Shown here piece by piece: positions 10,207-19,127 of a stretch of 64,000 bases of DNA (its first letter is position 1; each line of letters starts with the position of its first letter). Below the pieces are notes generated by a model. The model did no database searches and was not told the DNA's origin. It saw only the letters and a list, made by a program, of their open reading frames with translations. The translations under genes and the position numbers were made by a program. Origin of the DNA: Yersinia frederiksenii ATCC 33641 (GTDB taxonomy: Bacteria; Pseudomonadota; Gammaproteobacteria; Enterobacterales; Enterobacteriaceae); assembly GCF_000754805.1 (NCBI RefSeq), contig NZ_KN150731.1:1258492-1322491 (forward strand). The letters are read 5' to 3'.

Positions 10207-11355
10207 TCAACTGTTCTTGGCTAATTGAGCAACCAGTTGGTTAACGCCATCACTCATATTGGTGAATTTAGTCAATTGAGTGCGTGTTACGACGACGAAA
10301 ACGCCAATGTTTTTTTCTGGGATCATGGCCATGTAGGTGATGAACCCGCCACCGCCACCGGTTTTTTGCATAATACCCGGTAGTTCATCATTGGGTGCCA
10401 TGTAAACCCAGCCTAAACCTAGTGCATCCGCCTGACCGGCTACATCCATTCCTTTTAATGAAACTAAATCGCGACGTTGGAAATACAGAGTTTGTTCACG
10501 TTTGGCTGAATTCTTACGCGCGCTGTTATCTGAAGATAAGAATTGTTGCATCCAGCGCTGCATATCTTCCGGTGTGGAGTAAATCCCGCCACTGCCGGCG
10601 GCGGCTGTGGTATTTTCACAACGGCTACTGCCAACGCCAATCATCAATCGGCTACATTGTTCAGCCGTCGGGGTCAGGGTGGTATTACGCATTCCTAGTG
10701 GGGCGGTGATTTTATCGCGCAATAAGCTGGTATAAGGTTTTCCAGCGGCCCGTGAGAGTGCATCCGCCAGTAAATCGTAGGCCAAGTTGGAATAAGCTGC
10801 TTTTACACCGGGGGGAACAGTGACAGCCGCCTGTTTAAGCCACTGCCAGCGGTTATCTTTAGTTGGCCAGGTAAACACCGGCCTTTTCTGTGGGCCACCC
10901 GGTTGTTCACGCGGCAGGCCGCTGGTATGGCTGGCCAGATTCAGCAGAGTAATGGGCTGCTTACTATTATAAGCCGGAACTTTGGCTCCACTTGGCGCAT
11001 ATTTTCGCAATGGGTCGGTCAATTTTACCGTGCCATCTTCAGCCAGCTTAACCATCACTTCGCTGGTCATCAGCTTGGTGATAGAAGCAATGCGAATCAA
11101 TGAGTCTGGCCGTGGGCGAAGATTATTACCAGGCTTGGTTTCACCAAAACTACGGTTGACCACTTGGTTGTTATCGATAACCACTAATGCCATCCCCATA
11201 GCTCCACTATTATAGAAGATATGTTCGGCATATTGATCAACAACTTGTGATGTCAAAAGCTCAGTATCAGCATAGCTGTGCAAAGAGATCGCGAATAGTG
11301 CAGAGGCCAGCAATGGGGAGGAGAAATGTTTCAGCAATCTTTTATCCATATTCAA
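10207..11355 (-). CDS. ampH: Penicillin-binding protein AmpH (DD-carboxypeptidase/endopeptidase)
   Basis: Periplasmic class-C beta-lactamase-type serine peptidase acting on peptidoglycan peptides. The 382-aa protein has a signal peptide (cleavage near residue 29, SYA-D), SITK with nucleophile Ser91 and Lys94, the YSN motif at 188-190, and a KTGGGGG box near the C-terminus. It is close to E. coli AmpH through motifs such as TSGLPREQPGG and the GGGFITYMAMIP run. It is a single gene converging on the tRNA terminator. An in-frame ATG two codons in is an alternative start. Confidence 0.93.
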   Translation of the reverse strand: MNMDKRLLKHFSSPLLASALFAISLHSYADTELLTSQVVDQYAEHIFYNSGAMGMALVVIDNNQVVNRSFGETKPGNNLRPRPDSLIRIASITKLMTSEVMVKLAEDGTVKLTDPLRKYAPSGAKVPAYNSKQPITLLNLASHTSGLPREQPGGPQKRPVFTWPTKDNRWQWLKQAAVTVPPGVKAAYSNLAYDLLADALSRAAGKPYTSLLRDKITAPLGMRNTTLTPTAEQCSRLMIGVGSSRCENTTAAAGSGGIYSTPEDMQRWMQQFLSSDNSARKNSAKREQTLYFQRRDLVSLKGMDVAGQADALGLGWVYMAPNDELPGIMQKTGGGGGFITYMAMIPEKNIGVFVVVTRTQLTKFTNMSDGVNQLVAQLAKNS

Positions 11356-11719
11356 AAAAATAAATAAGTGGTCGTGGACTTATAGTAATCGGATATTTGT
11401 ATAAAACATGCTGAAATTTTCAGATAGACGAATAATTTACATTGGCGGGCAGAGCTTGCCGGAGCAATAGTTTTATTACGAGTCAACCCAGAAAGACAAT
11501 CAGCAGTATTTTCTCTGCTTTACCTCATGCTGAACTCCTGTGAGCGCCAAATGCCGTCTGAGTCCTGCTGTGTGTCTGACTGGGACACAACCATGCCAGG
11601 CGCTTACAATCATTCTAGCCAGTATCTTGTTGCCGCGAGGGGAGTTAAACAACATAGCATGTTAGAAAAGGAAAACTAGAGAGAGAAAATAGTAAGATTG
11701 TAATGATATCCCCCGAGCT
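11356..11719. other. Intergenic region, nothing recognised
   Basis: About 360 bp between the ampH start and the terminator of the next gene. No open frame with a ribosome site and no clear hairpin was seen; the ampH promoter must lie at its left end. Confidence 0.5.
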
Positions 11720-11754
11720 AAAAAAACCGCACCGAAGTAGGGTCGGTGCGGTTT
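11720..11754 (-). terminator. Terminator of the GPH transporter gene
   Basis: 12-bp stem AAACCGCACCGA / TCGGTGCGGTTT followed on the minus strand by a T-run, 20 bp past the stop codon. Confidence 0.88.
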
Positions 11755-11775
11755 GCGGTGACTATCAGAAAGCAA

Positions 11776-13302
11776 TTAACTTTCAGTGACTGGCTTAGGT
11801 ACTATGCTAGGTGACTCTTTCATGCCTAGTGGGTTATTGCCCCAACACTGTTCGTACTTCCAGCCGGTGAGTTCTTCCGCGACAGCTCTGGCATGGGCCG
11901 GAATATCCGCCATGGCACCGCCACCTTTAATCCGCTCAATTTCTTCCAGCAGGATTTTGTGATTCTTGCGATCCAGTTTCATCTGTGTGGTGTAGTAGAT
12001 AGCCACCAATGCCAGGGCGACCACCCCGATTGCGAAGACACCGACAATGGCTTGCACAGCCACTTCCGGCTGACTCGATTGACCGGAGACAAAGCCAAAG
12101 CGACTTAATGTCCACCCCATGGCGAAGACGATAATCGAACGTACCATTTTACCGGCAAAAGTCATGGCGCCAGCATAAATACCTTCACGGCGACGGCCGG
12201 TCAACACTTCGTCTACATCTGCCAGGAAGGTATAAACCGTCCATGGAATGTAGTAGATGCCACCGGTACTCAAGCCGAAAACAGCGGTGATGCAGAACAG
12301 CACAATTACTGTTGTGCTCTGAGACCAACCGGTGAAATAGAGTGCGGCATAAGCAATTACACTGACAATCACGACTTGCAGCGCAATCCGGAACGGGCGA
12401 GCAAAGCCCATTTTGACGCAGATTCCAATAAAGACGGCAGTAGAAATCAACTGCATGATTGAGCTGAAACTATTGAGCTGGGAGACCAGCGCAGCGTCTT
12501 GGCCTAAACCAAAAATAATAAAGTAGGTAAATGCGGAGGCAAACAACCATTCAGCACCAAAGCCAAACAGATACATCCCTAAATGTTTGCGGAAAATACG
12601 TAGATGGAAGGTTGATGCCATATCCACACACAGTTTTTTTAAGGCCTGCCCTAAGCTGCTCGTGGTTTCTCTAACTACTTCGCTGGCCGGACGTTCCCAG
12701 GATGAACTGTAAAGCCAGATCATGGCGCAGCACATAATCAGGCCATAGGCGATACCGGTATAGAGGAATGGTGTCGCCGAATCTTTACCATAAATGGCAA
12801 TAAACTGGCCGGGAATGAAAGCGGCTAAAAAGTTAGCGACTTTGCCAAAGATAGCTTTAGAACCGGTCAGTTTTGAGCGCTTGGCAAAATCGGTGGTCAT
12901 CTCGGTTGCCAGTGTTTCATAAGGCACCATGATGGAGGTGTAAATCAGTTCAAACAGCGCGTAGGTCAGTAGGTAATACCAGAAACCAAAGCCGCTCATC
13001 CACAGCATCGGATAGACCAATACCAGTGGGATCCCTAGCAAAATAAAGAAGCGACGGCGACCAAATATGCGGCCCAATCGGGTGTTGTAAAAGTTATCTG
13101 TGATATAACCCATTACCGGGTTACTAATAGCATCGAGAATACTGGCGATTGAAAAGATAGTGGCCGCTTCGACGACGGAAAGTCCGCAAAAGGTGGTGTA
13201 GAAATACATCAACCAAGCACCGCTGATTGCCAGTGCTCCGCTCCCTAGTAAGTTGGCACTCCCATACGCCAACGTATGTCTTGTTGTAATAGCTTTACTC
13301 AT
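11776..13302 (-). CDS. GPH-family sugar transporter, oligogalacturonide (TogT)-like
   Basis: Cation-coupled symporter of the glycoside-pentoside-hexuronide family, inner membrane, about 12 hydrophobic segments, 508 aa. The sequence closely resembles TogT oligogalacturonide transporters of pectinolytic enterobacteria as I recall them (WLMYFYTTFCGL, YTSIMVPYETLA, the GIYYIPWTVYTFLAD run, RREGIYAGAMT). The ATG at 13302 is preferred over the in-frame GTG at 13314 because an AGGTGG ribosome site lies 9 bp upstream of it. A KdgR-type box follows immediately upstream, which supports a role in pectin-oligomer uptake. Substrate is inferred, not shown. Confidence 0.78.
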   Translation of the reverse strand: MSKAITTRHTLAYGSANLLGSGALAISGAWLMYFYTTFCGLSVVEAATIFSIASILDAISNPVMGYITDNFYNTRLGRIFGRRRFFILLGIPLVLVYPMLWMSGFGFWYYLLTYALFELIYTSIMVPYETLATEMTTDFAKRSKLTGSKAIFGKVANFLAAFIPGQFIAIYGKDSATPFLYTGIAYGLIMCCAMIWLYSSSWERPASEVVRETTSSLGQALKKLCVDMASTFHLRIFRKHLGMYLFGFGAEWLFASAFTYFIIFGLGQDAALVSQLNSFSSIMQLISTAVFIGICVKMGFARPFRIALQVVIVSVIAYAALYFTGWSQSTTVIVLFCITAVFGLSTGGIYYIPWTVYTFLADVDEVLTGRRREGIYAGAMTFAGKMVRSIIVFAMGWTLSRFGFVSGQSSQPEVAVQAIVGVFAIGVVALALVAIYYTTQMKLDRKNHKILLEEIERIKGGGAMADIPAHARAVAEELTGWKYEQCWGNNPLGMKESPSIVPKPVTES

Positions 13303-13320
13303 TTTTACCGCCACCTCAAA

Positions 13321-13338
13321 TTAAAACAATGTTTCATT
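13321..13338 (-). promoter_or_regulatory. KdgR-type operator
   Basis: TTAAAACAATGTTTCATT matches the palindromic KdgR consensus of pectinolytic enterobacteria (recalled AATGAAACATTGTTTCATT) and lies 19 bp upstream of the transporter ATG. Repression lifted by KDG is the known family logic. A TGTGAATCAAATTCAT half-match to a CRP site at 13450-13465 is weaker. Confidence 0.65.
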
Positions 13339-13711
13339 AATAATGGATAAGCGTTTTCTTTATAAAGGTATGGCGTTCATAAAAATGAGTGTTTGATCAC
13401 GAAAAAGGGTTTTGTGGCCAGAAATGGCGCGTATTACAGTAAAAATTGATGTGAATCAAATTCATGGATGGAGGGAATATTCGGTAAAAAACAAAATATC
13501 CATAAAACGGCTAATGAGTGATAATGCATTTTTATGGCAATCATCACCGTGACAAATGTGGCAAGATTTCGATCAGTGACATGAAATATCCCTATTTGTA
13601 TAAAGTTGGCTGCTTACATTGTGAAAATATCAATGTTTGATATACGTGAGCTGTGACGTAGCATATGAATGTATTCTGGCTGCACCAGTGGCTAGCAGTG
13701 AAGGATGTAAA

Positions 13712-14701
13712 ATGGCGAAGAAAAACCCTTATTATGATGCCAGTAAGCCACACCACACAGAGTTTGGATTTCAGAATCTGGAACCTGTAATCCACCATCC
13801 ACAGGATCTAAAACGTTGGCGCGAAGAGCGTAAACGTCAGTCGTTACCCAAACCGCCACAGCAGGGCTATGCGCAGTTTGTTACTGACTGGTGGCAAGCG
13901 GCTGATTTCAGTGGCCATCAGGATGCTTTATGGTGGCTGGGCCATGCTTCATTATTATTGCGTGTCGGTGGAAAAACTGTTTTGTTTGATCCGGTGCTTT
14001 CTTGCCGAGCTTCGCCCCTCAATTTTTACGGGCCAGTACGCAGAACCCCGGCTCCCGCCAGTGTTAAAGAATTGCCACATATTGATGTGGTCGTGATTTC
14101 TCATAATCACTATGACCATCTGGATGTCACGACCATTAATCAATTGATAGGTCGCTTCCCCGATGTGATTTTTTTGGCCCCACTGGGGCTGCAAAGTTGG
14201 TTTGTGCAGCATGGTGCCCATCATGTTCATGAGTTAGATTGGTGGGATAAGCATCTGGCGGCTGAATTTGAGTTTCATTGTGTCCCGGCGCGTCATTGGA
14301 GTATGCGCACACCGTGGGATCGTAACCAAAGTTTGTGGTCGGGTTGGGTGGTCAAACGCGGCAATATTAACTTCTATTTTACCGGGGATACTGGCTATTG
14401 CCAGCAACTGCTAACCATTGGGGAAAGGTTGGGGCCATTCAACTATGCGGCCTTGCCGATTGGCGCTTATGCGCCACGTTGGTTTATGAATGCACAACAT
14501 ATGGACCCACAACAGTCAGTACAATTGTTTCAACAATTACAGCAGCCGATGACCGTTCCTATTCATTGGGGCGTATTTGAACTGGCAGATGAGTCACTGG
14601 ATGAACCACCGCAACAATTAGAGCAGGCGTTAACTGCAGCGGGTGTGTCACAAGATAATTTTGCCCCGATTAAGATTGGGGCGCGGATAGCGTTAGGGTA
14701 G
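13712..14701 (+). CDS. MBL-fold metallo-hydrolase, RomA/NAPE-PLD-like
   Basis: Soluble metallo-beta-lactamase-fold hydrolase of 329 aa; substrate unknown. The metal-binding motif HNHYDH is at residues 131-136, with further His at PARHW and PIHWG and the acidic FTGDTGY ligand, the pattern of the Lactamase_B_2 family that includes NAPE-hydrolysing phospholipase D and bacterial RomA/UlaG-like enzymes. The ATG at 13712 is chosen over the upstream frame because AAGGA lies 7 bp before it and similarity starts there. It is monocistronic and ends at a hairpin shared with the chemoreceptor gene. Confidence 0.8.
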   Translation: MAKKNPYYDASKPHHTEFGFQNLEPVIHHPQDLKRWREERKRQSLPKPPQQGYAQFVTDWWQAADFSGHQDALWWLGHASLLLRVGGKTVLFDPVLSCRASPLNFYGPVRRTPAPASVKELPHIDVVVISHNHYDHLDVTTINQLIGRFPDVIFLAPLGLQSWFVQHGAHHVHELDWWDKHLAAEFEFHCVPARHWSMRTPWDRNQSLWSGWVVKRGNINFYFTGDTGYCQQLLTIGERLGPFNYAALPIGAYAPRWFMNAQHMDPQQSVQLFQQLQQPMTVPIHWGVFELADESLDEPPQQLEQALTAAGVSQDNFAPIKIGARIALG

Positions 14702-14703
14702 GA

Positions 14704-14740
14704 GAGTTTCAGCGGATTTAATGACCATCCGCTGAAACTC
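14704..14740. terminator. Bidirectional hairpin between two converging genes
   Basis: 14-bp perfect stem GAGTTTCAGCGGAT / ATCCGCTGAAACTC between the hydrolase gene and the convergent chemoreceptor gene; a short T-run (GTTTTT) appears about 10 bp later on the plus strand. Confidence 0.65.
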
Positions 14741-14768
14741 ACTATCAGTTTTTACTGAATTTGATGAG

Positions 14769-16556
14769 TTAGATCCTGAATTGATTTACGGCGCCGGTCA
14801 AATCAGCGGCTTGGGCTTGTAATGCAGCAGAGGCGGCCGTTGATTCCTGCACCAGTGCCGCATTTTGTTGCACCATGGTATCCAATTGAGCTACCGCACT
14901 ATTGATCTCATGAATGCCACGCATCTGTTCATCCGCAGCATTGGTGATTTCTGACATTATAGTGGTGACATCAGATACGCTGCTGACAATCTCGGTCATG
15001 GTGTTACTGGCTTGACGTACCTGACCAGAACCTGATGCTACACTGCTGACGGTTGATTCAATTAATGTTTTTATCTCTTTCGCGGCCTGTGCACTACGTT
15101 GTGCCAGTGTGCGAACTTCACCTGCAACTACGGCAAAACCACGACCTTGTTCACCTGCCCGGGCAGCTTCCACCGCAGCATTCAGTGCCAGAATATTGGT
15201 CTGGAAGGCAATGCCATCAATCACGCTGGTGATATCCCCGATTTTGCCAGATGCTGCCTCAATTGATTCCATGGTAGTGATAACTTTGGCGATAACATCG
15301 CCACCACGTGAGGCATCATTGGCAGCAGAGAGCACTGCCGTGTTAGCTTGCCTTGCTGCACTGGCCGATTGAGCCACAGTTGCCGAAATTTGTTCTAATG
15401 CTGCGGAGGTCTGTTGCAAGCTGGCCGCCGCTGATTCTGTCCGGCCCGACAAGTCCTGATTCCCGGCGGCAATTTCATTGGCTGCAATTCGAACCGACTC
15501 ACTGGTATCACGAATTTGTGCCATTACTGCACTAAGTTTGTCAGCAAAGTTATTGAATGAAAGCGCTATTTTTGCTACTTCATCGCGGCCCTCTACCGGC
15601 AAACGCTGTGTTAAATCTTCGGTACCCGAACTGATGGCATCCATAGCTTTATGCACATGAGTTAGTGGTGTCAGAGCGCGCTGGGTAATAAGACCAATAA
15701 TTATTGCCGCGATGAGAATAATCACGATTAGCGTCACCAGCGAGGTGATTAATAATGAGCGCATTCCGGCGGTGGACTGAGCTTTGTCCAGTGCCACCAC
15801 GGTAAACCATTGGGTGCCAGGTACCGCTTGTGCCAGCAGCAACTTACTGCTGCCACCGATGTCGGCAGTAATAGGCTGAGTGGCGGACAAAAGTGCTTTC
15901 AGATCCAGCGTTGGGGCAATCTCACTCAGTGGTTTTAGGGTTAATTGTGCATCCTGGTGGGCGATAATGGTGCCATCGGCATCAATCAACATACCGAAGC
16001 TATCATCCGCTGGATGTATAGACTTAACGTTTGCAATCACACTGTCCATGGTGACATCGGCAGCTAATACCCCTTTAACAGTGCCATCTTCAATGATAGG
16101 CAAGGCAAAAGTGACCACTAACTGGTTAGTTCCCGCGTCGACGTAAGGTGGTGTAACGACTGGTTTTCCTGCTTTCACTGCCTGCAAATACCATGGGCGC
16201 CCAGTGGGGTCGTAACCTGCGGGAATACCATCCGGATTAGAGAAGATGGCGGTCTTATTTGCATAACCAAGATAAACATTTATGAAATTACCGGCGGCGG
16301 CAACCTGACGAAGTGCGACAGTAGGGTCAGCAGCCAGAGCGGTGTCTTTTAATGACACAATCATTTGTGTTTTAGAAGTGACCCAATCTGCAATCCCAAC
16401 ACCATGGCTGGCAGTCACCGCCGTCAGAGTATTATCAATGGCACTGTTGTTGTATTTGTTAGCAACGGAATAGTTAAAGTAAGTATTAATGGCAAGCGAA
16501 CTCGCCACGATAATGATACAGGCAGCCAAGATACGTGAACGAATGGAATCGAGCAT
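14769..16556 (-). CDS. Methyl-accepting chemotaxis protein with dCache sensor
   Basis: Inner-membrane chemoreceptor of 595 aa. Order: TM1 (about 9-29), periplasmic dCache_1-type domain ([14 protein letters not shown], with [11 protein letters not shown] and the [10 protein letters not shown] strand), TM2 (about 270-293), HAMP, and a cytoplasmic signalling domain with the conserved tip ([37 protein letters not shown]). It ends without a C-terminal CheR-binding pentapeptide. The ATG at 16556 is chosen because AGGA lies 7 bp upstream and it directly precedes TM1; the frame stays open upstream. The ligand is unknown; dCache receptors often bind amino acids or organic acids. Confidence 0.9.
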   Translation of the reverse strand: MLDSIRSRILAACIIIVASSLAINTYFNYSVANKYNNSAIDNTLTAVTASHGVGIADWVTSKTQMIVSLKDTALAADPTVALRQVAAAGNFINVYLGYANKTAIFSNPDGIPAGYDPTGRPWYLQAVKAGKPVVTPPYVDAGTNQLVVTFALPIIEDGTVKGVLAADVTMDSVIANVKSIHPADDSFGMLIDADGTIIAHQDAQLTLKPLSEIAPTLDLKALLSATQPITADIGGSSKLLLAQAVPGTQWFTVVALDKAQSTAGMRSLLITSLVTLIVIILIAAIIIGLITQRALTPLTHVHKAMDAISSGTEDLTQRLPVEGRDEVAKIALSFNNFADKLSAVMAQIRDTSESVRIAANEIAAGNQDLSGRTESAAASLQQTSAALEQISATVAQSASAARQANTAVLSAANDASRGGDVIAKVITTMESIEAASGKIGDITSVIDGIAFQTNILALNAAVEAARAGEQGRGFAVVAGEVRTLAQRSAQAAKEIKTLIESTVSSVASGSGQVRQASNTMTEIVSSVSDVTTIMSEITNAADEQMRGIHEINSAVAQLDTMVQQNAALVQESTAASAALQAQAADLTGAVNQFRI

Positions 16557-16878
16557 AGAGCGTCCTAAGTAAAGGGGAATGCATGATTCAAGTAACGGCT
16601 TGGCGTGGAAAAACTTGAGCTGGGTCACGGTAACAAAGTGTAATATATGCACCATTGTTAATTATTTTTTATGTAATAGTGACGGCAGTGGTCGATTTTG
16701 TTGATATTGATATCCAATAAAAACATAAACTTGGTTGTTTTTTGATCTTGATTTTATTGGATTGAATAGCGAGAAAGTTGAAAAAAATAGAGATATTTAA
16801 AGTGTAAAATAAGCATCAATCAGGTGAAATGTGGCTATGTATTGAGATTGATGCTGAATATTTGAGCCTATAAGATAA
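16557..16878. other. Intergenic, left border of the phage-derived locus
   Basis: About 320 bp of AT-rich sequence between the chemoreceptor start and the dinI-like stop. I saw no sigma-28 motif, no integrase remnant, and no obvious repeat matching the right border near 33.3 kb. Confidence 0.5.
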
Positions 16879-17121
16879 TCATAATTCACTGACTAACCAT
16901 TGGTCGGCCTCGTCAAACATCTCTTCAACTAAACGATTAAGTACCGATTTTTCTTGTTTGCTGGCATCGGTATTTATGCCGTTAGCTTGCATCGGCTTGA
17001 CCTTAACTTCCGCATTAGGGAAGACCTGATGCACGCGTTTGGTCAACTCTGCTTTAATCAGTTCATTAGCATTTGTCAGGCCGGCGACATTTCGTTTGTC
17101 ATAAATTAATTCAACTCGCAT
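16879..17121 (-). CDS. DinI-like family protein
   Basis: 80-aa protein of the DinI/ImpC family, which bind RecA filaments and modulate SOS co-protease activity. It starts MRVELIYDKRN and ends in the acidic helix EEMFDEADQWLVSEL, both typical. The ATG at 17121 is preferred to the longer frame because the family begins there and an SOS box lies 34 bp upstream. Such genes often accompany lambdoid prophage modules; here it is the leftmost gene of the tail locus and divergent from the tail operons. Confidence 0.85.
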   Translation of the reverse strand: MRVELIYDKRNVAGLTNANELIKAELTKRVHQVFPNAEVKVKPMQANGINTDASKQEKSVLNRLVEEMFDEADQWLVSEL

Positions 17122-17154
17122 CGCTTTTTTCCTAAGATTTTCCCATGTAAAATA

Positions 17155-17170
17155 CTGTGTTAATATACAG
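17155..17170 (-). promoter_or_regulatory. LexA (SOS) box of the dinI-like gene
   Basis: CTGTGTTAATATACAG fits the CTG-N10-CAG consensus with an AT-rich centre and lies 34 bp upstream of the ATG, consistent with DNA-damage induction. Confidence 0.85.
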
Positions 17171-17257
17171 TTATATTGGATGCGAGACAATAATATTTTA
17201 GCTATTTTAGCGGGGAACAGGCGAATAGGCTGTTTTTTTGATGATTTAGTTATATTT

Positions 17258-17304
17258 AAAATAACCGCCAGTGATTTATTGACTAATCACTGGCGGTTAT
17301 TTTT
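17258..17304 (-). terminator. Terminator downstream of the repressor gene
   Basis: Long stem AAATAACCGCCAGTGATT / AATCACTGGCGGTTATTTT with an 8-nt loop and T-rich flanks on both sides, between the repressor stop and the dinI-like promoter; it insulates the two. Confidence 0.85.
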
Positions 17305-17388
17305 TGTTTAATGTCTTAACTGATTGTTTATACAAATGATTTAGATTTTTTACTGGAGTCGTAAAACGATAAGGATAGCTGTATTGGG

Positions 17389-18111
17389 TTAATCTATCTC
17401 TAACCAGCGCGCATCGACCACCACGCCGAGTATCTTGCAGTTACCATTGAGTTCAATTAATCGGTAGGCGGGATTCAAGGGTTTCAAGTACTTAACCCCG
17501 GCATCGACAATTAATTTCTTGAATGTGGCTTCGTTATCATCAGTGAGTTTGGCGACCACAAAATTACCTGGCATCGGTTCTTTTTCCGGATCGACGAGAA
17601 TAATCATGCCTTCGGGAAAACTGATACCTGACGGCGAGGTCATTGAATCGCCTTTTACACTCAACCAAAATGCATTGTCATGCGCATTCTTGGTCGACTC
17701 CGGCCAAATTTCAATATCGCGCAAGGTATAGGGCTCTATTGCTTCATACCAGTTGCCCGCACTGATCCAACTGATGAGTGGATAACTGTTGGCGACGGAT
17801 CCGGCCGGTTTATCATTTAGCCCGCTACGGGTAGAGATAGACAAACTTTCAGCCATCTTTGCCAACTCCTTTGCCAATGAAGGACTAAAGCTGCTGATGG
17901 GTTCATTCAGCACTTTGGCAAAAGCAGCGGCATTGGTCACATTGAGCGGATTTATACCGTTCAGGAATTGGTTAACCGCACTTTGGCCGACGCCTAATTC
18001 ATGCGCAACAGACTCCTGGGATATACCCAGTGCTTTTTTCTTGGCATTAAACAGCTCTTTCAGCCGCTTAGCGTCGTCTAACTGTTCTGGCGTCAATGGC
18101 TTCTTTTTCAT
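17389..18111 (-). CDS. CI-like phage repressor with S24 self-cleavage domain
   Basis: 240-aa LexA/CI-type repressor. N-terminal HTH (SQESVAHELGVGQSAVNQFL, residues 31-50), linker, then an S24 domain: Ala118-Gly119 scissile bond (SAGNW), nucleophile Ser156 in GDSM and general base Lys198 in TFKKL. The intact catalytic set predicts RecA-stimulated cleavage and SOS derepression. It is divergent from the Q-like gene across an operator region with three repeats. Operon control of the lysis and tail genes is inferred from position. Confidence 0.93.
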   Translation of the reverse strand: MKKKPLTPEQLDDAKRLKELFNAKKKALGISQESVAHELGVGQSAVNQFLNGINPLNVTNAAAFAKVLNEPISSFSPSLAKELAKMAESLSISTRSGLNDKPAGSVANSYPLISWISAGNWYEAIEPYTLRDIEIWPESTKNAHDNAFWLSVKGDSMTSPSGISFPEGMIILVDPEKEPMPGNFVVAKLTDDNEATFKKLIVDAGVKYLKPLNPAYRLIELNGNCKILGVVVDARWLEID

Positions 18112-18121
18112 GAGTCAATTT

Positions 18122-18190
18122 TATTACCGTTAGCAATAATATCCAATCACCTGCGGTATTGACTATAAAATCACTTGCGGTAATAATCAA
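18122..18190 (+). promoter_or_regulatory. Repressor operators and PR-like promoter
   Basis: Three related elements: TATTACCGTTAGCAATAATA (18122-18141, carrying an inverted TTATTACCG half-site), and two direct repeats ATCACCTGCGGTATTGA (from 18147) and ATCACTTGCGGTAATAA (from 18170). The TTGACT at 18159-18164 and TAATAA at 18181-18186 form a promoter with 16-bp spacing, directed toward the Q-like gene and overlapped by the last two repeats. Confidence 0.65.
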
Positions 18191-18384
18191 TCAAAATATA
18201 TAAGAGAAACGCATGGAATCGCACCTGCAACACGTACTCTTGGTCGTGTCATCAGCCTTCGTGCCGTGAGTTGCTCTGGTTATCACAAGAAGACGGCAGC
18301 CAGGTGTTTCGGGGCTTCCGTTGCTGAACAATCGATAGGTTGAGGTGTCATCCTGTGGCCCCGCCTTTTGTGGAGTAGCTATAT

Positions 18385-18864
18385 ATGAGTTCAATCAACG
18401 GCCCAAAAGGCATAAGCCATAGTCAGAAGATGCCCGGCATGAGAGACATTCAATTAGTATTAGCACGCTGGGGGGTATGGGCGAGATATAGCTCGGGGTT
18501 GGATTACTCATCGATTGCCGCGGGTTTCAAAGGACTCCTACCTGATACGTCTAAAAGTAAAGCATCATGTTGCGACGATGATGGCTTAGTGGTGGATGGT
18601 TGTGTGGCCCGATTAAAACAATACCGACCAGATGAATATGAATTGATTATTCGTCATTATGTCCTCAATCAATCAAAGCGAGCCATTGCACGCCAGCAAA
18701 AAAGAGATGAAAAGTTAGTGAGAATTAATATGCAAATGGCCGAAGGCTTTGTTGATGGTTGCTTGGCTATGTTGAATATAAAATTAGAAATGGACCCATT
18801 AATTGAAAATTTACATATTTATGAAAAAACATTAACGCGGTCCGCAAAAAGTGTATTAGTCTGA
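18385..18864 (+). CDS. Phage antitermination protein Q-like
   Basis: 159-aa protein resembling the lambdoid Q family of the phage 21/82 type: MRDIQLVLARWGVWAR near the start, and a DNA-binding-like C-terminal half (YELIIRHYVLNQSKRAIARQ). These proteins load on RNA polymerase paused at the late promoter and let it pass terminators. A GGAG ribosome site lies 9 bp upstream of the ATG. Two promoter-like repeats with terminators follow at once, as expected for a Q-controlled late operon. Its stop codon lies inside the first repeat. Confidence 0.85.
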   Translation: MSSINGPKGISHSQKMPGMRDIQLVLARWGVWARYSSGLDYSSIAAGFKGLLPDTSKSKASCCDDDGLVVDGCVARLKQYRPDEYELIIRHYVLNQSKRAIARQQKRDEKLVRINMQMAEGFVDGCLAMLNIKLEMDPLIENLHIYEKTLTRSAKSVLV

Positions 18865-18879
18865 TATTACTGGTTGGTT
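18830..18879 (+). repeat. Direct repeat copy A (candidate late promoter)
   Basis: 50-bp sequence overlapping the 3' end of the Q-like gene, repeated at 18984-19033 with two mismatches. It holds TTAACG and TATTAG at 16-bp spacing, and a second -10-like GATATT just downstream where a sigma-dependent pause would be expected. An intrinsic terminator follows 23 bp after it. Confidence 0.7.
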
Positions 18880-18901
18880 TGTTACGCAAGAATAATATTT
18901 T

Positions 18902-18930
18902 AAGACCCCGCTTAGACGGGGTTTTTCTTT
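18902..18930 (+). terminator. Terminator after repeat A
   Basis: ACCCCGCTTAGACGGGGT hairpin followed by TTTTCTTTT. Confidence 0.88.
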
Positions 18931-18983
18931 TCATAATCCCAACGTTTAGAGTTAATAAATAAATTTAAAATTTTAATAAAAAG

Positions 18984-19033
18984 CATTAACGCGGTCCGCA
19001 AAAAATGTATTAGTCTGATATTACTGGTTAGTT
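18984..19033 (+). repeat. Direct repeat copy B (candidate late promoter)
   Basis: Second copy of the 50-bp repeat, 154 bp after copy A. It still encodes, out of context, the last ten residues of the Q-like protein with one substitution and the stop codon, so it is a duplicated gene 3' end rather than chance similarity. It is followed by its own terminator and then the holin gene. Confidence 0.8.
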
Positions 19034-19046
19034 ACATACTGATTAA

Positions 19047-19087
19047 AAACAGGAAAGCCCCACAATGTTGGGGCTTTCCTGTTTCTG
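19047..19087 (+). terminator. Terminator after repeat B
   Basis: Stem of about 16 bp (AAACAGGAAAGCCCCA / TGGGGCTTTCCTGTTT) just upstream of the holin gene. Without antitermination it should block lysis and tail gene transcription. Confidence 0.9.
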
Positions 19088-19127
19088 TTGGCAATACACG
19101 CCAGTGTATCTGAGTAGGAGGTAATAA

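Noticed and set aside
18191..18394. 67-codon minus-strand frame in the repressor-Q gap
   Set aside because: It runs across the PR-like promoter region and through the Q start, with no ribosome site or recognisable domain.
18830..19033. The 50-bp direct repeats as CRISPR or attachment sites
   Set aside because: Only two copies, one overlapping the Q coding end, each followed by a terminator; no cas genes, no integrase, and the repeats do not flank the element.
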